From: a bacterium | Lineage (GTDB): Bacteria > Hydrothermota > UBA3072 > B12-G15 | NCBI GenBank assembly: GCA_003646055.1 | Contig: QNDZ01000054.1 | Location: forward strand, 1 to 9,538 | Length of the DNA stretch: 9,538 bases | Reading direction: 5' to 3' | In this document: positions 6,057-9,538 of the stretch, one piece after another | Numbering within the stretch: the first letter of the stretch is position 1 | Layout: every line of letters begins with the position of its first letter | Notes under the pieces: model-generated | Told to the model about the DNA's origin: nothing | The model's input: only the letters and a program-made list of their open reading frames with translations | Database searches by the model: none | Translations under genes and position numbers: made by a program

Positions 6057-7568
6057 ATGTTGTACCTTTTAATATCACTCCAGCTAATAGTATCACCAGA
6101 CCCTGTAAAAACAGACCTTTCAACCCCTGTAAAAATTACCGTATCAACTGATGATGGAAGGCCTGTCCAGGGTGTAAAATTTATTGTAAAACCATCTACT
6201 CTGGGAAAGGTCAAGAATAGCATCTTTATCCCATCCTCAACTGGTAAGGGCATTATCCTCTGCATGGGAATGGTGGATGGAAAGACCTTAAAAAAACCTG
6301 TATATCTGGTAATAAATGAGGAAGCCACTGGAAAAATCACTCCCAGAAGTGCGAGGGTGGGTATTGGAGAATCTGTAGTATTCACGGTTACTGGCGGTAA
6401 TGTTAAGAAGTGGAAGGTTTTTCCACAAACCCTTGGAACAATCAAACAGGGTAATTTCACTGCAAAACAACCAGGAAGGGGAAAGATTGTAGCGGTTCTT
6501 GAAGACGGAAGGGTTCTCACCGCAACGGTTATTGTTGGGAATATCACAGGCAGAATAAAGGTTATTCCATCATTTGCCAGGGTTGATGTTGGTGGAACAG
6601 TCACCCTCAGGACAGAGAAAATAATAGAAAACCCTAGGTGGAATGTCTTCCCTGAAAGGGTCGGGGATGTGAATCAGAATGGTGTATTTACTGCAAAGAG
6701 CCCTGGAAGGTGTATGGTTGTGGTGAGAGGCAGATTGAATAACAGGGAGGTTATAGGCCGTGCAGTGATAGTTGTAAGAGGAGGTGGAGTAAAACTCATT
6801 CCTAAAAGGGCAGTTCTGAAGACAGGAGGAACAGTAAAGTTCACAGTGTTTGATGGTAATGGTAATCCTGTTAATAATATTAAATGGAATGTAGTTCCAA
6901 GGAGAATAGGAAGGATATCCCCTGATGGAATGTTTACACCCCTTGTAAGGGGGGGGAAGGGTAAGGTTATTGCAATCCTTCCAAAGGGATATTCAAAAAG
7001 GGTCCTGAGTGCACCTGTATTCATTATCCCTGACAGGAATGCCTATATAAGAGTCTCACCTGGGTTTGTTCATCTGGACAATGCAGGTCAAACAGTACGA
7101 TTCTATGCGGAAATAAAGGGTATATCCATGAATGAACGTGTAAAATTCAGTGTGTATCCTGAAGACCTTGGCACTATAACTGAGGATGGCATATTCACTG
7201 CAAAGAGGGAAGGAACAGGTGTTGTTATTGCAAAAATAAAAGGAAATCTCCCTGTAAAACCCGGTCGCGCCGTTGTCATAGTTGGGGAAGGAGGTTCTAT
7301 CTTACAGGTATCACCATCCAATCCAACCCTCAAACAGGGGGAGAAAATCCGTTTTATTGCCTCTCCATCCTCCCCTCTACCATCAGGGATAAAGTTTATA
7401 TGGAGGGTTATGCCTTTCTATCTTGGTAAAATACAGAATGATGGAACATTCATTGCTGGAAAGGTTCCAGAGGGACATACCATAATGCTGGGAAAGGTTG
7501 TGGTTGTTGGGGTAAAGGATGGAGAGATATGCTGTTATGGTGGCACATCTGTCACTGTGAGAAGGTAA
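6057..7568 (+). CDS. Secreted protein of six tandem Ig-like repeats
   Basis: 503 residues, one base after the anti-sigma gene's stop. Six Ig-like (bacterial Big-type) domains lie at about 10-87, 92-162, 166-241, 244-325, 329-410 and 414-503. Each shares a V-x-P-x(4)-x-G-x-x-V-x-F start and a central W-x-V-x-P-x-x-L-G-x-I-x-x-x-G-x-F-T-A core. The core is seen as LGKVKNSIF, LGTIKQGNF, VGDVNQNGVF, IGRISPDGMF, LGTITEDGIF and LGKIQNDGTF. The first domain begins right after a signal of about ten uncharged residues (MLYLLISLQL). There is no C-terminal anchor, sorting signal or catalytic domain, so it is probably a periplasmic or surface adhesive or structural protein. The last domain is longer and ends with ICCYGG. 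Being last in the sigma/anti-sigma operon, it may be an output or a ligand-binding partner of that system; this is inference. Confidence 0.82.
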   Translation: MLYLLISLQLIVSPDPVKTDLSTPVKITVSTDDGRPVQGVKFIVKPSTLGKVKNSIFIPSSTGKGIILCMGMVDGKTLKKPVYLVINEEATGKITPRSARVGIGESVVFTVTGGNVKKWKVFPQTLGTIKQGNFTAKQPGRGKIVAVLEDGRVLTATVIVGNITGRIKVIPSFARVDVGGTVTLRTEKIIENPRWNVFPERVGDVNQNGVFTAKSPGRCMVVVRGRLNNREVIGRAVIVVRGGGVKLIPKRAVLKTGGTVKFTVFDGNGNPVNNIKWNVVPRRIGRISPDGMFTPLVRGGKGKVIAILPKGYSKRVLSAPVFIIPDRNAYIRVSPGFVHLDNAGQTVRFYAEIKGISMNERVKFSVYPEDLGTITEDGIFTAKREGTGVVIAKIKGNLPVKPGRAVVIVGEGGSILQVSPSNPTLKQGEKIRFIASPSSPLPSGIKFIWRVMPFYLGKIQNDGTFIAGKVPEGHTIMLGKVVVVGVKDGEICCYGGTSVTVRR

Positions 7569-8787
7569 AGAACCTTCTCCTTATATGAAGACCAAGAAGT
7601 ATCACTGAAGCAAAAATAAAGAAAGCAGAACTTGTTATAAAAGTTATAATGTCAGAAAAGTGGGTCATTATAAAATAGCCAAGAGGTGGAGCAAACAAGC
7701 CCCTTATACCTGTCATTGTCACATGCACACTCTGTAAAACTGCAGCATCCCTATCCCCTGCAAAATATATTGAACCAAGAAACCACACTGTATTTACACC
7801 TGCCATTCCAATTGAATAAACCATATAGGAGATATAAACAAACATCTTCGGGTCAAGTATTCTCTGGAAGATGGACAACGAAAGCAGAAGGGGATAAAGC
7901 CCAAGAATAAAGAATGAGAGTGAGGTGTAGGGTACAGGATTTATTTTTGTAAAATAAAATCCTGCAAAGGGTAAGAGTATCATCATAAATACTTGTCCAA
8001 TAAAGAGCCGTGCAAAGGAAATCTGGGTGTATGTCATGTTTAGTTTATCAACAAGGAATTGGGGAATGATTGGAATCACCATCAAAAAACCCATACCGTA
8101 TATCATGAAGGCAATCTCATAGATGAAGAAATCCCTGTTTTCCTTAAACTCCCTGATGGTTTCAACAATGGGCTTTATTAAAGGATGCACCTTTCCTGCC
8201 CTTTCCTTCTTTGGCTTTACCCTGATTGGGATTTTTGAGAGAAGAAGAACAGAGAAAAACCCGGAAATCCCGCAAATTGCATAGATAGGCCTGAAGAGGT
8301 ATTCATTCAGATCAAGGAGTTTACCAATTGTGATTGAGGAGATGATTATACCAAATGTATTTATTGCAATTGATAAACCAAAGAGTATCCCCCTCTTCTC
8401 CTCTCTGTAGTTCTCCTGGAATATTGAATTCTGGACTGGTATTATAAAGGCATTGAAAGAGTAAACAAAGATGAGGAGAATTAGAAGGTGAACACCTGTC
8501 TTCACAAAAAAAACCGTGAGAAGTGAAAGCCTTCCAAGAAAGGCCGCAAGAACAAAAAGGTTCTTCCTATCCTGTCTGCCCTCAATAAAGTTCCCCCAGT
8601 AAATTGAGAAGAGATTTGCCACAGGCCACACCATTGAAATGAATGTAATCACAAGGTTTGAGGAATGAAGGGTCTTCCTTGAAATAATCTCCTGAAGCCA
8701 CAGTCCCCCGTACATTATACCGTTCAGGAGTGAGTAGACTGCGTGGTACTTAAATGTCTCTCTTTCCAGCCTATTCAGTTTGAGCAT
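7552..8787 (-). CDS. Major facilitator superfamily-type transporter
   Basis: 411 residues, with about 12 hydrophobic segments in two halves separated by a basic cytoplasmic loop at about 187-220 (RVKPKKERAGKVHPLIKP). The loop between helices 2 and 3 has GNFIEGRQDRKNLFV at 65-79, a fit to MFS motif A (G-x3-D/E-R-x-G-R-R). A charged loop NYREEKRGILFG at 126-137 resembles the equivalent after helix 4. The length is typical. No substrate can be named; the sequence most recalls drug-efflux or uncharacterised MFS members. ATG 8787 is the only sensible start, yet it follows a terminator T-run with no Shine-Dalgarno. The gene converges on the Ig-repeat gene and their ends overlap by 17 bp. It is not obviously linked in function to its neighbours. 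Confidence 0.8.
   Translation of the reverse strand: MLKLNRLERETFKYHAVYSLLNGIMYGGLWLQEIISRKTLHSSNLVITFISMVWPVANLFSIYWGNFIEGRQDRKNLFVLAAFLGRLSLLTVFFVKTGVHLLILLIFVYSFNAFIIPVQNSIFQENYREEKRGILFGLSIAINTFGIIISSITIGKLLDLNEYLFRPIYAICGISGFFSVLLLSKIPIRVKPKKERAGKVHPLIKPIVETIREFKENRDFFIYEIAFMIYGMGFLMVIPIIPQFLVDKLNMTYTQISFARLFIGQVFMMILLPFAGFYFTKINPVPYTSLSFFILGLYPLLLSLSIFQRILDPKMFVYISYMVYSIGMAGVNTVWFLGSIYFAGDRDAAVLQSVHVTMTGIRGLFAPPLGYFIMTHFSDIITFITSSAFFIFASVILLGLHIRRRFFTFSQ
7559..7579. terminator. Stem-loop at the convergent gene ends
   Basis: GAGAAGGT pairs perfectly with ACCTTCTC around the loop AAAGA. It contains the stop of the plus-strand Ig-repeat gene and lies in the last codons of the minus-strand transporter. 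No U-run follows on either strand, so it is at best a weak or Rho-aided bidirectional terminator, or an mRNA 3'-end stabiliser. Confidence 0.35.
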
Positions 8788-8816
8788 AAAAAATGCCCCG
8801 CCTCAGGGCGGGGCAT
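8788..8816 (-). terminator. Intrinsic terminator of the AT-hook membrane protein gene
   Basis: A perfect 10-bp stem (ATGCCCCGCC with GGCGGGGCAT, at 8793-8802 and 8807-8816) closes a four-base loop. On the minus strand it is followed at once by six T residues (8793-8788, the first also in the stem). It lies 14 bp after the TAA of the upstream gene. The T-run ends exactly at the ATG of the transporter gene. Confidence 0.88.
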
Positions 8817-8830
8817 CAAACCACTAATTT

Positions 8831-9538
8831 TTATTTTTTCTTCTTTGTTGTCTTCTTCTTTGCAGTGGTCTTCGTCTTTTTCTTTGTGGTTGTTGTCTTC
8901 TTCTTTGTAGTGCTTCCCTTGGGCCTTCCCCTCTTCTTCTTGGGTTTCTCTTCCTCTACCTTCGCCTCAGGTGGTGTTATTTCTATCTCCTCTGCCTCAA
9001 ATTTCTCCTCCTTCATCTCAAGGAGGTTCTTCTCATCCTTAAGTTTCACAAGTATTGTGTAGATTATTGTCTGACCTGCTGCAAAAACAGAGACACCATA
9101 ACCAACAATAAGGAAGGCTATAGTGTAGAAAGACATACCCAGAAGAAAGGCACCAAACTGTGTGGTAACACCTGGATATGTTTTCAGTGCACCAAGGGCA
9201 AGGAACTTTCCAGGTGCAACAAGTGATGGGAACCATTTGAGCAAGAATGTTGGAGCAAAGGGCAGGTAGAGATACCACTTACCATTGTTCCACATCACAT
9301 TCCACCACTCCCTTGGACCCGCCCAGACACCAATCGCCCACTTTGTGAGTGAAAGGGTATATTTCATCAGGAGTGCAAAAACAAACATGGCAAGGAGTGT
9401 GCAGAGCCCCAGGATAAATTCCCAGAGGAAGAATCTCCATGTCTGGTCATATAAAACGCTGAACCCTTCAAAGAGTGTGTCAAAGGTATCGCTCTCTGTT
9501 GTGGCAACAATTGCAGGTGCAATCACAATCACCACAAA
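8831..9538 (-). CDS. Integral membrane protein with AT-hook and Lys/Thr-rich tail (5' end missing)
   Basis: The frame runs off the right edge; 235 or so C-terminal codons are seen, ending at TAA 8833-8831. Residue numbers here count from the GTG at 9535. The visible part starts in a hydrophobic segment (VIVIAPAIVA), then ESDTFDTLFEGFSVLYDQTWRFF, a long membrane region at about 34-58, an aromatic loop (PREWWNVMWNNGKWYLYLPF) and another membrane region at about 125-163. The S/TD-x-FD-x-L-x-x-x-x-S-x-x-Y pattern recalls uncharacterised membrane proteins of planctomycetes and related groups, from memory only. An acidic stretch (EEKFEAEEIEITPPEAKVEEE) precedes KKKRGRPKGS at 199-208, a good AT-hook with core RGRP. 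The last 26 residues are almost only Lys and Thr, like histone H1-type tails. DNA binding by the tail and a cytoplasmic tail location are inferred. Confidence 0.7.
   Translation of the reverse strand, partial: FVVIVIAPAIVATTESDTFDTLFEGFSVLYDQTWRFFLWEFILGLCTLLAMFVFALLMKYTLSLTKWAIGVWAGPREWWNVMWNNGKWYLYLPFAPTFLLKWFPSLVAPGKFLALGALKTYPGVTTQFGAFLLGMSFYTIAFLIVGYGVSVFAAGQTIIYTILVKLKDEKNLLEMKEEKFEAEEIEITPPEAKVEEEKPKKKRGRPKGSTTKKKTTTTKKKTKTTAKKKTTKKKK
8847..8912. repeat. Direct repeats encoding the Lys/Thr tail
   Basis: A 21-bp unit beginning GTTGTCTTCTTCTTTG at 8847-8867 recurs at 8892-8912 with one mismatch, 45 bp apart. The surrounding pyrimidine-rich DNA codes for runs of Lys and Thr on the minus strand. 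This pattern is typical of slippage-prone low-complexity coding DNA, so tail length may vary between strains. Confidence 0.7.

Noticed and set aside
6038..6604. 188-codon minus-strand open frame
   Set aside because: It lies opposite the Ig-repeat gene, has no ribosome site and no recognisable domain, and its composition mirrors the plus-strand gene.
8793..9062. Plus-strand open frame rich in Phe and Val
   Set aside because: It is the mirror of the Lys/Thr tail codons of the minus-strand membrane protein, and it begins inside the terminator hairpin.

Overview
The window looks like chromosomal DNA of a Gram-negative-type (diderm) bacterium. It encodes an outer-membrane beta-barrel protein with a C-terminal Phe signature, a lipobox lipoprotein, periplasmic Ig-like proteins and an ECF sigma/anti-sigma pair. 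Ribosome binding sites are strong AGGAGG types and genes are packed tightly, often overlapping by a few bases. Short uncharged export signals and a tricorn-type peptidase would suit a deep-branching candidate phylum near the FCB group (WOR-3/Hydrothermae-like), but that placement is a guess from memory and not shown by the sequence.

Region 1 (1-1707, plus strand): the end of a tricorn/S41-type peptidase gene overlaps the start of a 493-codon gene for an Ig-like domain joined to an outer-membrane barrel. Region 2 (1692-2851): an insertion-like module with a minus-strand REP-associated tyrosine transposase (RAYT, HUH/Y1 type), a perfect 28-bp inverted repeat at its outer ends and a third internal copy. 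The left repeat supplies the stop codons of both the barrel gene and the transposase.

Region 3 (2912-7568, plus strand): a tight five-gene operon of FecR-domain protein, lipoprotein, ECF sigma factor, membrane zinc-finger anti-sigma factor and a secreted protein of six Ig-like repeats. It reads as an envelope sensing and signalling cassette. The periplasmic domain of the anti-sigma factor aligns by eye with the N-terminal domain of the barrel protein in region 1, which hints that the two regions belong to one system. This is the best candidate for an undescribed system here.

Region 4 (7552-9538, minus strand): an MFS-type transporter gene converges on the operon and overlaps its end by 17 bp. 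Upstream of it, a strong intrinsic terminator ends directly at the transporter's ATG. Beyond lies a partial gene for an integral membrane protein with a C-terminal AT-hook and a Lys/Thr-rich histone-like tail. No tRNA, rRNA or CRISPR array was seen.
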